Shown here: piece after piece, positions 13,208 through 13,464 of the stretch
Layout of the letters: every line of letters starts with the position of its first letter
Position numbering within the stretch: the stretch's first letter is position 1
Source of the DNA: an uncultured Oscillospiraceae bacterium
Lineage (GTDB): Bacteria > Bacillota > Clostridia > Oscillospirales > Oscillospiraceae
Direction: 5' to 3'
Length of the DNA stretch: 13,464 nt
NCBI GenBank assembly: GCA_947627085.1
Contig: CANQUO010000042.1
Span: 1 to 13,464, forward strand
Notes under the pieces: model-generated
Told to the model about the DNA's origin: nothing
The model's database searches: none
Seen by the model: the letters and a program-made list of their open reading frames with translations, nothing else
Position numbers and translations under genes: made by a program

Positions 13208-13464
13208 GTTCATAAGACCAGAGATTTTTTATCTCCGGGGCGAGCTCGTCGTAGGAGAAGGTCCGGCAGTTTGAGGGGCGGAAGGGGTCGTAGACCTGAA
13301 AGCCCTCGTCGTCACAGCCGGTCAGCACTATATAGTGGCCGGAGTCGGTGAAATACCCCTTGCCCATGACGCATATTATGGGCCTTCCGGCGTTCAGCTC
13401 CCCGCGCATCGCCTTTATGGCCTCCGGGCGCAGAAAACGGCGCATGTGCAGGTTCTTTTGCCCG
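13191..13464 (-). CDS. C39-like cysteine peptidase, C-terminal part (5' end outside window)
   Basis: The frame is open at the right edge; 90 residues are visible, ending at TGA 13193-13191. An ATG at 13445 exists, but the frame continues upstream (GQKNLH), and the visible part lacks the nucleophile, so this is the tail of a longer protein. AMRGELNAGRPIICVM, then DSGHYIVLTGCDDEGFQVYDP, read in two parts as DSGHYIVLTGCDDEG and FQVYDP, is the papain-like pattern of Peptidase_C39_2 proteins: the His of GHYIVLTG is the catalytic base, and the Asp of YDP is the third residue. The cysteine should lie 60-100 residues upstream, outside the window. Secretion and substrate cannot be judged. It converges on the membrane protein gene, and its last codons form hairpin 4. 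Confidence 0.8.
   Translation of the reverse strand, partial: GQKNLHMRRFLRPEAIKAMRGELNAGRPIICVMGKGYFTDSGHYIVLTGCDDEGFQVYDPFRPSNCRTFSYDELAPEIKNLWSYELSKKA

Overview
The window looks like chromosome of a spore-forming, GC-rich member of the Clostridia, probably Oscillospirales-like. The evidence is spoVAD-spoVAEB, a SleL/YaaH-type LysM-GH18 protein, strong AGGAGG-type ribosome binding sites, sigma-A promoters, and a codon habit of frequent ATA (Ile) and AGG (Arg) despite the high GC. The taxon is inferred; no rRNA or other direct marker is present.

Layout. (1) 1-3580, minus strand: a two-gene glycoside hydrolase operon, a GH2 enzyme followed by a GH127 beta-L-arabinofuranosidase-like enzyme that runs off the left edge, with a recognisable promoter at 3551-3579. 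(2) 3624-3741: a palindromic repeat element that doubles as terminator of the next operon. (3) 3750-5148, minus: spoVAD-spoVAEB, a spore calcium-dipicolinate transport pair with no spoVAC next to it. (4) 5276-7700, plus: an OGG1-type 8-oxoguanine DNA glycosylase, then an IMP dehydrogenase whose promoter starts inside the glycosylase stop codon and which ends at a clean terminator. The IMP dehydrogenase resembles, residue number for residue number, the enzyme of the protist Tritrichomonas foetus. (5) 7733-9660, plus: an AT-richer insert with three accessory genes: an XRE regulator broken by a one-base frameshift in a C-run, an unfamiliar protein with a ParB/sulfiredoxin-like motif, and a GNAT acetyltransferase. 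(6) 9672-10470, plus: a sirtuin deacetylase with its own promoter and a possible operator. (7) 10472-12317: a divergent pair of probable spore or cell-wall hydrolases, an Amidase_6-type protein (minus) and a two-LysM GH18 protein (plus), around a shared promoter region. (8) 12351-12986, plus: a small four-helix membrane protein with an operator-like inverted repeat at its promoter and a leader stem-loop. (9) 13035-13207: four different hairpins packed in about 170 bases between convergent genes. (10) 13191 to the right edge, minus: the C-terminal part of a C39-like cysteine peptidase.

Most genes are independent housekeeping or sporulation functions rather than one pathway. Gene groupings that make sense together are the GH2/GH127 operon, spoVAD/spoVAEB, and the amidase/LysM-GH18 pair. 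The three-gene insert and the hairpin cluster are the least explained parts. I see no tRNA, rRNA, CRISPR array, transposase or integrase.
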